Source of the DNA: an uncultured Cyclobacteriaceae bacterium
Lineage (GTDB): Bacteria; Bacteroidota; Bacteroidia; Cytophagales; Cyclobacteriaceae
DNA: 64,000 nucleotides
NCBI GenBank assembly: GCA_947492745.1
Contig: CANLOE010000006.1
Span: 1 to 64,000, forward strand
Direction of reading: 5' to 3'
Part shown: positions 37,096-46,946 of the stretch, in pieces
How positions within the stretch are numbered: position 1 is the stretch's first letter
How the letters are laid out: each line of letters opens with the position of its first letter
Notes under the pieces: generated by a model
What the model saw: the letters and a program-made list of their open reading frames with translations, nothing else
Databases searched by the model: none
Told to the model about the DNA's origin: nothing
Program-made: the position numbers and the translations under genes

Positions 37096-38466
37096 TCAGG
37101 ATATCATTCGCTTTATCCATGCTAGTTTACTATTGTTATAAGGGGGATATTTTAGGTTGGGTTCGAACCATAAAGGTTTTTCCAAAACACTTTTGTAATG
37201 CGAGAAAGTCCTAAAACCGGCCTCACCATGATAACTGCCTATACCACTACTGCCCACACCACCAAAAGGTAAGTGCTGATTGGCTATATGCATGATGGCA
37301 TCATTGATGGCCCCTCCTCCAAATGATAACTTGTGCAATAGCTCTTTTTTGACTCGCGTATCAGTTCCGAAAATATAGCAGGACAGGGGTTTAGGTCTTT
37401 TCTTGATCTCAGAAATGACCTCATTTATATCGGAATAGGTGATTACCGGCAATAGGGGACCAAAGATCTCCTCTTGCATTATCTCATCATTGAAGTCTAC
37501 ATCGTGCAATAGTGTCGGAGCTATGTATCTACTTGTCTTATCCTTTTGTCCTCCGTAGTAAAGCTTTTTCTCATCGATGAGGTCTTCTAGGCGTTCGTAG
37601 TTCTTTTCGTTGATGATCTGTACATAGTTGCCCTGTTCAAAGGAGTAGTCATTTTTTACGATATGTTTTTTCAAAGATTCCAAAAATGGCTCCACGATAG
37701 TTTCATGTGCCAGTATGTAATCTGGGGCGATACAGGTCTGCCCTGCATTTAGGAACTTGGCCCAGACCAGACGCTGAGCGGACCTGTCTATAGCACTTTT
37801 TTCCGTGATGATGGCAGGACTCTTGCCACCTAGCTCCAAAGTGACGGGGGTAAGATGTTTAGCAGCGGCTTCGTAGACGATTTTTCCCACAGAAGTACTG
37901 CCGGTAAAGAATATTTTGTCAAACTGCTGTGCCAATAAAGCTGTTGTTTCGGGCACACCACCCTCCACCACGAAGAGGTATTCCGATGGGAAGTGTTCAT
38001 TGATAAGTTTAGCCATGACCGCACTCGTCCTACTGGGTATTTCACTTGGTTTCAGAATGACCGTATTACCGGCACCCATAGCTGCTATCAATGGTGCAAG
38101 AGACAGGTTATAGGGATAATTCCATGCCCCTATGATTAAGGTAGCTCCGAGAGGCTCCGGGATAATATAACTCTTGCCGGGCAGGTTGATCAAATTGGTC
38201 TTTACCCGCTTCTGGCGACTCCAACGGGATAGTTTTTTTATGTTCTCATTGATCTCGCTATAGACTATACTCAGTTCGGTGACAAATGTTTCGAATTCGG
38301 ATTTCATAAAGTCCTGTTGGATAGCTTTGAAAAGCTGAGTTTCCATACTCATAAGTGCATTTTTCAATACCTTCAACTGTTTTATTCGGAATGTGATGGG
38401 CTTAGTGCTATCACTGTTGAAATATTTTTTTTGACGACTGACTATTTCTGTATAATTCATAAGCAT
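37096..38466 (-). CDS. Aldehyde dehydrogenase, class 3 / fatty-aldehyde type
   Basis: A 456-residue NAD(P)-dependent enzyme that oxidises aldehydes to acids. Catalytic Cys245 is in AGQTCIAPDYIL and the general base Glu211 in TLELGGKSPAI; the cofactor loop FTGSTSVGK is also present. The length, and the C-terminal LPFGGVGSSGIGSYHGEAGF, place it in the ALDH3 branch (coniferyl- or fatty-aldehyde dehydrogenases) rather than the 490-residue ALDH1 type. The hydrophobic C-terminus is short. The gene is single, with no pathway partner adjacent, so the physiological aldehyde is unknown; detoxification of lipid aldehydes is the usual role. Confidence 0.92.
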   Translation of the reverse strand: MLMNYTEIVSRQKKYFNSDSTKPITFRIKQLKVLKNALMSMETQLFKAIQQDFMKSEFETFVTELSIVYSEINENIKKLSRWSRQKRVKTNLINLPGKSYIIPEPLGATLIIGAWNYPYNLSLAPLIAAMGAGNTVILKPSEIPSRTSAVMAKLINEHFPSEYLFVVEGGVPETTALLAQQFDKIFFTGSTSVGKIVYEAAAKHLTPVTLELGGKSPAIITEKSAIDRSAQRLVWAKFLNAGQTCIAPDYILAHETIVEPFLESLKKHIVKNDYSFEQGNYVQIINEKNYERLEDLIDEKKLYYGGQKDKTSRYIAPTLLHDVDFNDEIMQEEIFGPLLPVITYSDINEVISEIKKRPKPLSCYIFGTDTRVKKELLHKLSFGGGAINDAIMHIANQHLPFGGVGSSGIGSYHGEAGFRTFSHYKSVLEKPLWFEPNLKYPPYNNSKLAWIKRMIS

Positions 38467-39636
38467 GAGAGTTTAAATATGAAAATCAAGGGTGCTATCG
38501 CTGTGATGAATGATTATTTGTGTAAATTTTGCTATTAAATGTCATATAAGACTTTATAGAACACTTTAATCCGATTTGTACAGTATCGAGTCCCATAAAG
38601 CTATTTTTGGCCATTTTCTGCCAGAGTAAAGAGATCTTAGCTTGTTAATAACGGTACACTATTATAATGATTTTATTGCGGAGCAATGCAAAATGTTCTA
38701 GAAGATGTGTGGTATTTTAAAGCAAGTTTTATATTAGTACCATTTTGTTAACAAGTGGCATAACTCGAAACCGCTGTGCCTTCCCGATAAATTATTTTAT
38801 TGTGCTAGACTTTGCTCAGTGGAGCTAATACGATAGAAGGTTATGTATATTATGCGAACAATCGGAATAAGTTGGGTGATTCACGGGTGGAATAAGATTG
38901 TCCATGTTCTTGTCCTTTTTTGCAGATAATCGTTATTGATATGCTGAAAAACCTACATGATTCATACTTGGCTCAAGTGTTTTATAAGAATTATATGCCG
39001 TATTTTTATTCATATTCTTGCTAATTACTTCATATTTTTGAAGCAAATAAAATAATCTAGGATAGACATGGTTAGGTGATGAACCGGATTGATTATTAAG
39101 AACCAGTTATGAAATTATTCTTTTTTGTAGGCTCAAAATAATAAGGTTTGACTATTGGCAATGTGTAATGAAGAGCAATATTTCCATATAACTGAAGATG
39201 ATGAACAGCATTTCGTCTGCAGAAGTGTTTTTATTGACAGGCTATTAAATCAGGTAGAGAGAACTACCAAAAGCTAAGAAGTTATTACAATTACAGAAGA
39301 TTTAATGCTAGAGTTTTCACGAACTTGAATTTCTTATAATTGTTTTATGAAATTTTCTCCATTGAGAAAAAACAGCGAAAAGATGTATTTGTTTCATTAT
39401 AGCTTATGATTAGACCTTGGTGTCGCGGTTGGCTTTTTGGTACAGGGCAGCTTCCATAGGCGAAACTTGGATATCTTTTGATGAATTCTAAATGGTGATG
39501 AAAGCGGTATGAAAAACAAGTTATATTGTTCAGTACCGGGATTGAAGTAAACAGGTTTGGTAGTTTTAGGGAGAGATATGTATAATCGGTTTTATACCTC
39601 GCCTTTAAATAAGGACAATTTAAATGATAATTTATT
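38467..39636. other. Long gene-free, AT-rich spacer
   Basis: About 1.2 kb without a convincing gene on either strand, and without members of repeat families A-D. All reading frames are short and carry no motifs. It contains the upstream regions of both flanking genes. A structured RNA cannot be excluded by eye. Confidence 0.45.
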
Positions 39637-40641
39637 ATGAGAGATGATCTATTTAAGCTAGAGGAGATTTCAAAAGAACGATACGAAGAGATATCGTCCA
39701 CTTTGATTTCTTATCTTGATGATAAGTTCGGACTCAAATATAGAATACCGAGATTCTACCATGAGAAGGCTTATTTTTATAATATGGATATCATCTTATC
39801 CACCACCGTTCTGGATGATAGAGGCTTTGAGGCTTTGAAATCTACTATTGTGAAGGATTTGAATATAACCGATTATTATTCAAATGGGACGTTATTCAGT
39901 GTAGTTTTTATGGATTTCCAGCTTGATTTCCTTCTTCAGGAGGAGGAGAATTTCATCAGTACCTATCACTTTATGTCATTCAATGATCTCGGTAGTTTCA
40001 TAGGAAGGATATGTCGCAAGTTCAATCTTAAATACGGAGGTAGGGGACTGGATTATGTTTATCGCAGAGCGGACGGACACTATAGACGTGATATTCCCTT
40101 GACCAAGGATTTTACAAAGATATTTACGTTTTTGGGGCTTGATATGGAAAAATGGAAAGCGGGATTTACTGATGAAAAGGATATGTTTGCCTGGGTGGTA
40201 AATTGTCCCTATTTTTCGGTAAGCCCTTATGAGAAGCTTATGGGGAACCTCATTAAAAAATCCCTACAACGGAAAATACTACAGGATTTTGTACAATACT
40301 TAGGTCAGAACAATATCAGTAAAGTGTACAAATATGATGATAACAAGGACTTATACTTACCGGCAATAGATCGATTCTTTTCAGAAGCTAGATTATCAGA
40401 AGAAATAGCTAATGAAAGGAGAAAAGAGTCTCATGTAATGGAAGTTAGGAAAAAATATCATGGGCAGTTGGTTATGGATTTGATACCAGGTCTGGAAGGG
40501 CGCTTACTGGGACGGTTCATGCAGGCTTTTCAGAATCAATTTGACGACCATGAAAGCGTCCTGTTCAATGCTGCACCTGAAGAAATCGCTCAGATGATAC
40601 TTAAGTTCAAAGAAAACTATTACAGTGAAAATAGGCATTGA
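39637..40641 (+). CDS. Putative nucleotidyltransferase-fold protein paired with the next gene
   Basis: A 334-residue protein of a family I do not recognise by name. The first 115 residues have two acidic beta strands (FYNMDIILSTTV; VVFMDFQLDFLL) spaced as in the metal-binding centre of nucleotidyltransferases. They are followed by a mixed helical region with GGRGLDYVYRRADGHYRRD and a helical C-terminus. It lacks the classic GSxxxG motif, so the assignment is weak. The stop codon overlaps the ATG of the downstream COG3541-type nucleotidyltransferase by one base, so the two are co-translated. This tight coupling suggests a two-protein enzyme acting on RNA or small nucleotides. Confidence 0.55.
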   Translation: MRDDLFKLEEISKERYEEISSTLISYLDDKFGLKYRIPRFYHEKAYFYNMDIILSTTVLDDRGFEALKSTIVKDLNITDYYSNGTLFSVVFMDFQLDFLLQEEENFISTYHFMSFNDLGSFIGRICRKFNLKYGGRGLDYVYRRADGHYRRDIPLTKDFTKIFTFLGLDMEKWKAGFTDEKDMFAWVVNCPYFSVSPYEKLMGNLIKKSLQRKILQDFVQYLGQNNISKVYKYDDNKDLYLPAIDRFFSEARLSEEIANERRKESHVMEVRKKYHGQLVMDLIPGLEGRLLGRFMQAFQNQFDDHESVLFNAAPEEIAQMILKFKENYYSENRH

Positions 40642-41708
40642 TGGAGTTGAGTATAGACCGTCTGAAAGGGCAGAACCTTATTTTGTTGGAATGCCTTAGC
40701 GGTAGTAAAGCCTACGGTCTGGATACTCCTGACTCCGATACAGATATCAGAGGAGTATTCTACATGCCTAAAAGTATGTTCTATGGTATGGAAGAAGTCA
40801 ATCAGGTCAGTAATGAAAACAATGATATCGTATACTACGAACTCGGCCATTATGTATACCTACTCACTAAAAGTAACCCTAATGCCATAGAGTTGCTTTA
40901 TAGTCCTGAGGACTGTATTCTCTACCAACATCCATTGATGAAGAGGCTGAAAAAAGAACTGTTCCTTTCCAAAAACTGCCAGAAAAGTTTTGGTGATTAT
41001 GCTATGGCACAGATCAAAAAGGCACGTAGCCTCAACAAAAAGGTGTTGAACCCAATGAGAAAGGAAAGGCAGTCCATTTTGGAGTTCTGTTTTGTGGTTC
41101 AGGGATGTGAGACGATACTTTTAAGTGAGTTCCTTGATTGCAGATCCATTGATCAGGGTGCGTGTGGATTGTGTAGAATACAGCATATCAACAATATGTA
41201 CGCGCTATATTATGGTTCAGAGCTAGAGCATAAGGGTATTATGTTCAGCCCCCAATCCAATGAGTTGGTGCTAAGCTCCGTTCCAAAAGGATTAAAACCA
41301 TTGGCACTGATAGGCTTTAGTAAAGAAGCGTATATTTCCTATTGCAAGCGTTATAAGGAATATTGGGCATGGGTCAATAAAAGGAATGAGTTCAGATATA
41401 ATAGCGCTATTGAACATGGGAAAAACTATGATGCCAAAAACATGATGCATACCTTCCGCCTTCTGTCCATGGCAGAGGAAATCGGTAGGGATGGCACGGT
41501 AAGTATCCGTATCCGCAGTAAAGACAGGACCGATCTATTGAAAATCAAGCGTGGTGAATTTGAATATCATGAACTCTTGGTCGAGGCAGAATCAAAAATG
41601 AAGCAGATAGAACGCATCTATCAGGATACGAGCCTTCAGGAATCCCCAAATTATAAAGAAATAGAGCAGGTATTAGTTGAAATCCGAGAGGTGCTCTATG
41701 AACAGTAA
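40641..41708 (+). CDS. COG3541-type predicted nucleotidyltransferase
   Basis: A 355-residue protein. The nucleotidyltransferase signature is complete: LSGSKAYGLDTPDSDTDIRG, with Gly-Ser followed by the paired aspartates (SDTD). The next segment, DIVYYELGHYVYLLTKSNPN, matches the third acidic strand and helix of the family, and a helical C-terminal domain follows (AMAQIKKARSLNKK). Members are common in phages and in scattered bacteria; reactions are unproven. The ATG at 40641 is chosen over the TTG at 40638 because it couples to the previous stop (TGATG). The operon appears to contain only these two genes. Confidence 0.85.
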   Translation: MELSIDRLKGQNLILLECLSGSKAYGLDTPDSDTDIRGVFYMPKSMFYGMEEVNQVSNENNDIVYYELGHYVYLLTKSNPNAIELLYSPEDCILYQHPLMKRLKKELFLSKNCQKSFGDYAMAQIKKARSLNKKVLNPMRKERQSILEFCFVVQGCETILLSEFLDCRSIDQGACGLCRIQHINNMYALYYGSELEHKGIMFSPQSNELVLSSVPKGLKPLALIGFSKEAYISYCKRYKEYWAWVNKRNEFRYNSAIEHGKNYDAKNMMHTFRLLSMAEEIGRDGTVSIRIRSKDRTDLLKIKRGEFEYHELLVEAESKMKQIERIYQDTSLQESPNYKEIEQVLVEIREVLYEQ

Positions 41709-41794
41709 TCTGTTTGAATCAAGGGCAGCTTGCTAAGCTTACATTAAATCCAAATGAAAATAAAGGAGATACAGTTCAAAAAAATCTCTTAAAA

Positions 41795-41930
41795 TGCCAT
41801 AAATCAACAGGTTTTATTGGGTTCAGCGTAGCGGTGCTATGATTCATTCGAGAAGCATATACATTTATGGGTTTGAAGAGGTTTGCTCTGTAATAGAAGG
41901 GGCGCTAATGCATGACCAAGTTTAGGGTTA
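41795..41930 (+). repeat. Degenerate family B repeat (B6)
   Basis: Keeps the core CAGCGTAGCGGTGCTATG and the right-hand GCGCTAATGCATGACC, with worn termini. It lies between the nucleotidyltransferase pair and the msrA end. Confidence 0.6.
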
Positions 41931-42157
41931 GTCGGTTATATTTAGCATGTGCGGCGTTACTTCCAGATAGAATTTTATCGAAGCTATATGGAATAGTGAT
42001 ATACCATATAGCTCCACTGTAGATCTGAAAAAGATTATTGAGACTTTAGAGACTGTTTTTGAAATTATAGTTACTAAATCAGTAAGATATGAATAACTGA
42101 TCTGACAAAAACATACAGCCAATTATTGATTTTTGGAAACAATAAGCACCATGAAAC

Positions 42158-42841
42158 TCAATCATGCAGCTCTTTTTTCAACAGCTTGGGATATTTTGCC
42201 TGAAAGCGTCTTAGTCTAGGTATGGACACGTTTACGATGTAACCCTGATCCGGGTGCAAGCGCTCGAAATCTTGATGATACTCCTCTGCTTTCCAAAATT
42301 TCGTGAAAGGAACGATTTCGGTAGCGATAGGTTTTTCATATTCTTTGGCAATCGATGATTTGAACTCTTTGGCGATTCTTTTCTCATCATCGTTGAGATA
42401 ATATATCATAGAACGGTATTGAGAGCCATAATCAGGATGCTGTCCATTGACCGTGGTAGGATCATGAGATCCATAGAACACTTCTACCAAAGTTTTATAG
42501 TCGACTACTGCGGGATTATAATATACCTCTACGGCTTCCGCATGTCCCGTAGTACCGGTACCGATCTCTTCATAAGTAGGATTGGGTTCCGTCCCTCCTG
42601 AGTAGCCAGAGATGACTTCTTCTACTCCTTCCACACTTTCATAGATAGCCTCGACACACCAAAAACAACCACTGGCAAAGTAAGCTTTTTTTAATTTCTT
42701 GTCTTGTAAAGTATTTTTGGAGGTAATTGAAGCAGAAATAGTGTCTGCTATATCGCTGACATGTATCTGTTCTGCTTTTGGGCTACAAAAAGAGGCCATC
42801 AAACCTATAAAAGTGATAAAAATAGTAGCTGTCATTTTCAT
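42158..42841 (-). CDS. msrA: Peptide-methionine (S)-S-oxide reductase, exported
   Basis: A 227-residue MsrA that reduces methionine-S-sulfoxide in proteins. The active site is GCFWCVEAIYESVEGV with catalytic Cys59 in GCFW. Other family segments are YSGGTEPNPTYEEIGTGTTG, GHAEAVEVYYNP and QYRSMIYYL. An N-terminal hydrophobic segment ending ASFC (Cys19) indicates export, possibly as a lipoprotein, although Phe before the Cys is unusual. A periplasmic or surface MsrA would repair oxidised envelope proteins. Resolving-type cysteines are not seen near the C-terminus. The gene is single. Confidence 0.95.
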   Translation of the reverse strand: MKMTATIFITFIGLMASFCSPKAEQIHVSDIADTISASITSKNTLQDKKLKKAYFASGCFWCVEAIYESVEGVEEVISGYSGGTEPNPTYEEIGTGTTGHAEAVEVYYNPAVVDYKTLVEVFYGSHDPTTVNGQHPDYGSQYRSMIYYLNDDEKRIAKEFKSSIAKEYEKPIATEIVPFTKFWKAEEYHQDFERLHPDQGYIVNVSIPRLRRFQAKYPKLLKKELHD

Positions 42842-43097
42842 GATTGTTTTAACTTACGGGAAAAATTATAGTGAAGATGACATAACAGATCTTCTTCACA
42901 AGTAACCTTGGAAAACACTAATGGTTTATAAAAACTTACGAAGAAGAGAACTTGCCGGATACACTGAGCCGTCGAAACGTATCGATATGTCCGCCTTTTT
43001 ACAATTTTCAGGGATTATATCATTGTAGGACAGTTATTTGTGGAAAACAGGGAATGTCCTGAGCGATAGTGCTAATGAACTCTACCTATATTCATTA

Positions 43098-43266
43098 AAC
43101 CCAGAATGTTCGTTGGAACTTCGTCATGAGGACTTAAATGGCAATACATCAGGGCGTTTTCTTGGGTTCAGCGTAGCACCGCTACGGTGAATTCAAAAAA
43201 CGCATTCATTTACTGATTTGAAGCCAGTTAAGTCCGGAATAGATTTTCTAATGGACATTTTGGGTT
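43098..43266 (-). repeat. Dispersed inverted-repeat family B, copy B7
   Basis: From AACCCAGAATGTTCGTTGG to TTCTAATGGACATTTTGGGTT, with the core CAGCGTAGCACCGCTACGG. Its last bases provide part of the stop codon (TAA at 43265-43267) of the LysE-family gene on the minus strand. Confidence 0.8.
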
Positions 43267-43903
43267 AAACTTCCGAGTAATGCTCATAGACGAAGTAAAA
43301 CAGACGAAAGCTCAAAAGGATGAATATAATGCCCAGTACAAGGTCGATGATATGCAATACTCTGGGTTTGAGTAATTTTGAAATACGGTGTGCCATGTAG
43401 GCTTTGGTCAGGTCCGCGCTAACAACAGTACAGATGAGTCCCGTCATGAACAATAGGAAATTCTGACCCTCATACTCTTTGTCCACAGCTACTGTACCCA
43501 GTACAGTTATCCATAGCATGACCGTAAATGGATTGAATCCATTGATAACAATACCCTTTAGCAAATAAGAAAATATGCTCTTGTTCTTTTCCTCGGGTAA
43601 GTTCCCATTTTCGAGGATGGGACTTTTGTCCCTTCCCTTCAACACATACCGCACACCCATACCCAATACAATGCTACCCGCAATGAAACTGAAGGACACC
43701 TGAAAAGCAGCCTGTTGAAAAAGACGGGACATCCCAAAGAAGATACCGGCAATAAACACCAAGTCACTGATCAGGATACCAAAAGTGAAAGCCGCTGCTT
43801 TTCGAAACCCCTGACGTATGCTCACGCGTATCAGATAAAAAAAGGAAGGTCCTACAATCAGTGTCAATATCAGGCCATACTGGAACCCTTCGAAAATCGG
43901 CAT
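43265..43903 (-). CDS. LysE-family amino-acid exporter
   Basis: A 212-residue membrane protein with six hydrophobic segments. The LysE signature is present at the N-terminus (FQYGLILTLIVGPSFFYLIR; the usual PGP is replaced by VGPS), and the second half has VINGFNPFTVMLWITVLG, the family's conserved NP motif. LysE proteins export amino acids or related metabolites by proton exchange. It lies 18 nt after the GNAT-like gene on the same strand, so it likely shares its transcript. The substrate is unknown. The 3' end runs directly into a family B repeat. Confidence 0.85.
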   Translation of the reverse strand: MPIFEGFQYGLILTLIVGPSFFYLIRVSIRQGFRKAAAFTFGILISDLVFIAGIFFGMSRLFQQAAFQVSFSFIAGSIVLGMGVRYVLKGRDKSPILENGNLPEEKNKSIFSYLLKGIVINGFNPFTVMLWITVLGTVAVDKEYEGQNFLLFMTGLICTVVSADLTKAYMAHRISKLLKPRVLHIIDLVLGIIFILLSFRLFYFVYEHYSEV

Positions 43904-43921
43904 AGATAAGTTCGGTTTAGC

Positions 43922-45085
43922 TTATACTTCTATAGATTGCATGGCCGGCTTTACCCACTTCTCCGAGCAGTAGTGAAGAATCTTCCATACCAGCTGTCTC
44001 AGTCTACCGAGATGGCCGTGAATGACGACGTGGTATTCAAAATAAGGTAATCCGCCGCGTTGTTTTTTGAACTTTGCCGCCCCACTGCTCATGTTCAGAA
44101 TATAGTTATTATCTATAGTCAACTGCATCAGCTGATGATTCATCAGCCGATATAATCCCATAGACTTTGGGGAATTCAGATCATAACCGATAAAAGGAGT
44201 CGTGACAATACGGTTGCGGCATGCCACCGCCTGCACCGCCCTAACCTGTCCATCGTTTTCGTCCATAAGTAGATAATATTCCAAAAGCCCACTCTGAAGG
44301 GCGATGTCCAGAAAAGCTTCCGTATAATGAGGATTAAGAGCCGAATATTTTTTAAGATATAAAGAACGGTACTGCTCTATGGCGGTTTTCCTTTCTTCTT
44401 CCGAAAAAGTGGCCGCTTTCTTCCAAACGAGACCCATCGTTTTTTCACTGAGCTTTTTGTCCATGACGTAGGGGCGCTTCTTCTTGTACTTCCCCGTAGC
44501 CGGGTCCATCATATACAGTTGCCGGCAGACGAGGGCCGTCCCACCCTCTTGCTGGAGTTGTTCCAGAAGCAGAGCGTCGCTGAGAGCATTGACCGACCTG
44601 AAAATGATAGCTTTAGAAGGAAAATGCTCTTTTAATTTTTTAATCAATAAAGGAATACGAAATTCCTTGGTACAAGGGTAAAGGTTCGTGGAAATAAGGT
44701 AATTATTGACAAAGATGACATTTTCCATACCCATAATGGCGCCTAACCATCGGCCGATAGGAAGGATGAACCTGGCTAATCTTTTTTGATTTTTATTGTA
44801 CTTATCATTTTTCAGCACTTCTTCTTGGGTATAATCGAAATACTGAGACAGCATAGAGGCTAAATAAGTGTATTTTTCAGTACTTCTTTTTCCCTCCGTA
44901 TAAGGTAATATATGTTTGCCTATCTGTAGTAAACCCCAAGGGTGGTTCGTATTCTCTATGAAATACCGAGTACCTCTTTTTTGTAATGCTTCAAAGTAAA
45001 TCCTAATTTGTTCTCCATTATAAACAGTATCCCACTGGATAAGGTTAATTTTATCGCTAGGGTAGACATGTATATGTTCGGTCAT
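43922..45085 (-). CDS. Uncharacterised GNAT-fold acyltransferase-like protein
   Basis: A 387-residue protein. The C-terminal half (about 200-360) resembles the GNAT fold used by lipid-linked acyltransferases (LLMDENDGQVRAVQAVACRN; GLYRLMNHQLMQLTIDNNYI; FKKQRGGLPYFEYHVVIHGH). The N-terminal half is basic and helical. No signal peptide or membrane helix was found. It is divergent from, and 153 nt away from, the BtaA-type gene, and upstream of the LysE gene by 18 nt. Acyl-CoA- or acyl-ACP-dependent transfer is inferred from fold only, and the identification is tentative. Confidence 0.55.
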   Translation of the reverse strand: MTEHIHVYPSDKINLIQWDTVYNGEQIRIYFEALQKRGTRYFIENTNHPWGLLQIGKHILPYTEGKRSTEKYTYLASMLSQYFDYTQEEVLKNDKYNKNQKRLARFILPIGRWLGAIMGMENVIFVNNYLISTNLYPCTKEFRIPLLIKKLKEHFPSKAIIFRSVNALSDALLLEQLQQEGGTALVCRQLYMMDPATGKYKKKRPYVMDKKLSEKTMGLVWKKAATFSEEERKTAIEQYRSLYLKKYSALNPHYTEAFLDIALQSGLLEYYLLMDENDGQVRAVQAVACRNRIVTTPFIGYDLNSPKSMGLYRLMNHQLMQLTIDNNYILNMSSGAAKFKKQRGGLPYFEYHVVIHGHLGRLRQLVWKILHYCSEKWVKPAMQSIEV

Positions 45086-45238
45086 TGTTTAAAATTATGC
45101 GAAAAGAGGGAACATAGAAAAAGGAATCCGTACTTTGCGGAAAATAGTAATAATTTGATGACAAACAATTAACCTCGCATAACGCGCGAAGCACTACTTT
45201 TTCGACTTATTTTAAAATTTAGAAGGCGATAGCTTATT

Positions 45239-46399
45239 ATGAAAAGTAAAATCAACGAGCTCAAGGATAAGCTTTTTTCAAATATCCATTCCAATAACCT
45301 AATCTACAATACTTGCTGGGAAGATCCTAGGACAGACCGTAAGATGATGAAACTGGATGCGGACAGTAAAGTGGTCATGATTACCAGTGCCGGTTGTAAT
45401 GCGCTGGATTATGTACTGGATAAACCTAATGAAATCAACTGCATTGATTTGAATTTTCGTCAAAACTCGCTGTTGGAGCTGAAAAAAGCGACTATACTTC
45501 ATGGCGATTTTGAAAAACACTTTGACATGTTCGGCCGGGGTTGTCTCGCTCATGTCGATGAACATTACCGACAGTACCTTAGAGACGTACTTCCTGAATA
45601 TACCTACCCGTTCTGGGATAAAAAGATAAAGTGTTTTGAAACTGCAAAGCGCGGTAGTTTTTATTTTCATGGCACCTCCGGAAACTTTGCCTGGATATTC
45701 AAAAAATACTTTGACACTAAAAAGAAGACCAAAGCACTCATAATGGACCTTTTTGATTGTGCCTCTTTAGAAGAACAAAGAGAAGTCTATGAGAAGTTGG
45801 AACCTAAGCTGCTCAACAAGCTGGTAGTATGGATGATGAACCTTCATATCACGACAACGATGCTGGGCGTGCCGCGCCCACAAAGGGACCTTATTGTCGA
45901 AAAGTATCCAGAAGGCATGTCAGGTTATCTAAGAGATAACCTCAGACATATTTTTACGGAATTGCCCATTCAGGATAACTATTTTTGGCACTTGTACATA
46001 AAAGGGAATTACACGGAGAGGAACTGTCCCGAATACTTGAGAGAAGAGAACTTTGGCCCACTTCAAGGAATGATGGACCGTGTAAAACTCAACACGACTT
46101 CCATAAGTCAATTTCTGAAGGATAATCCAGGAGAGTACACACATTACGTACTATTGGACCATCAGGACTGGCTGGCATTTTACCAACCGGAAGCACTGGA
46201 GGAAGAATGGCGATTGATTTTGGAAAATAGTAAGCCCGGTACAAAAATACTCCTACGGTCCGCTGCACTCGAAGTGGACTTTTTTCCTGAATTTGTAAAG
46301 CAAAGAGTGAAATTTTCTCCTTCGGAGGCAGCCGAGTCTCAACAAAATGATAGAGTAGGGACTTACGGGAGTACCTATTTTGGAGAAGTCCTTACATAG
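45239..46399 (+). CDS. BtaA-like (DUF3419) S-adenosylmethionine:diacylglycerol aminocarboxypropyltransferase
   Basis: A 386-residue protein of the DUF3419/BtaA family. Family features are LIYNTCWEDPRTDRKMMKLD at the N-terminus, the SAM-binding region VVMITSAGCNALDYVLDKPN, and INCIDLNFRQNSLLELKKAT. BtaA transfers the aminocarboxypropyl group of SAM to diacylglycerol, giving diacylglycerylhomoserine, the precursor of betaine lipid DGTS. The methyltransferase BtaB that completes DGTS is not adjacent, so the end product here may be different. It shares a divergent promoter region with the GNAT-like gene. The role in lipids is inferred from family membership. Confidence 0.85.
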   Translation: MKSKINELKDKLFSNIHSNNLIYNTCWEDPRTDRKMMKLDADSKVVMITSAGCNALDYVLDKPNEINCIDLNFRQNSLLELKKATILHGDFEKHFDMFGRGCLAHVDEHYRQYLRDVLPEYTYPFWDKKIKCFETAKRGSFYFHGTSGNFAWIFKKYFDTKKKTKALIMDLFDCASLEEQREVYEKLEPKLLNKLVVWMMNLHITTTMLGVPRPQRDLIVEKYPEGMSGYLRDNLRHIFTELPIQDNYFWHLYIKGNYTERNCPEYLREENFGPLQGMMDRVKLNTTSISQFLKDNPGEYTHYVLLDHQDWLAFYQPEALEEEWRLILENSKPGTKILLRSAALEVDFFPEFVKQRVKFSPSEAAESQQNDRVGTYGSTYFGEVLT

Positions 46400-46572
46400 A
46401 TTTTTCGAATACATCAAAAAGCAAAAGCTTATAAAATCTTTACGATTGTATCCCTGGTAGCCATCGACTAGCGTGTTTTCTCGGATTCAGATCGTGTCAG
46501 TTACGTTGGATTCGAGAAAACGCCTTTGGTCACTGATGACCTAAACGGAGAGTTTGTACAGATTTAGGGTTT

Positions 46573-46743
46573 AACCCAAATTGATCAATAGGATTTCGTG
46601 ATGAGCGTATAAAGTGCAATAAAATCAGCGGTTTAGGTGAGGAGGCTTTTGTATCACTAAGGTGACGAGCCTGCGGAGCGTAAAACCGCTGATCTTGAGG
46701 CCATTTATGCTCGTAATAGGAAGGCTATCGATCAATTTGGGGG
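46573..46743 (+). repeat. Family A variant (A6) with different centre
   Basis: Termini AACCCAAATTGATCAATAGG and GCTATCGATCAATTTGGGG are family A. The interior is replaced by an inverted pair AATCAGCGGTTTA / TAAAACCGCTGAT around GAGGAGGCTTTTGTATC. A worn family B unit appears just before it (about 46470-46572). Confidence 0.65.
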
Positions 46744-46756
46744 TAAGTGTCGAATA

Positions 46757-46828
46757 AGATTTGCCAACGTAGAGTGGGACGAAATGAATAAAAACATAGG
46801 CGAAATTTGAGCGCTATATTTGTACAAA
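46757..46828 (-). repeat. Family D fragment (D4)
   Basis: CCAACGTAGAGTGGGACGAA and CATAGGCGAAATTTGAGCG line up with the complement of the left part of D2 (GTCAACGCAGAGTGAAGC; GATAGGCGATATTTGAAAGC). It ends at TTTGTACAA. Confidence 0.6.
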
Positions 46829-46946
46829 TCAATCTTACGGGTATGTGATCAATGAGAATCGCTTTATGAACTCCGATGAAAGACAAATGCACTAGTGAAC
46901 TAAATGTACGATTCGGGTTAAAAATCAGTTTCTTGGGTAAGAAGTA

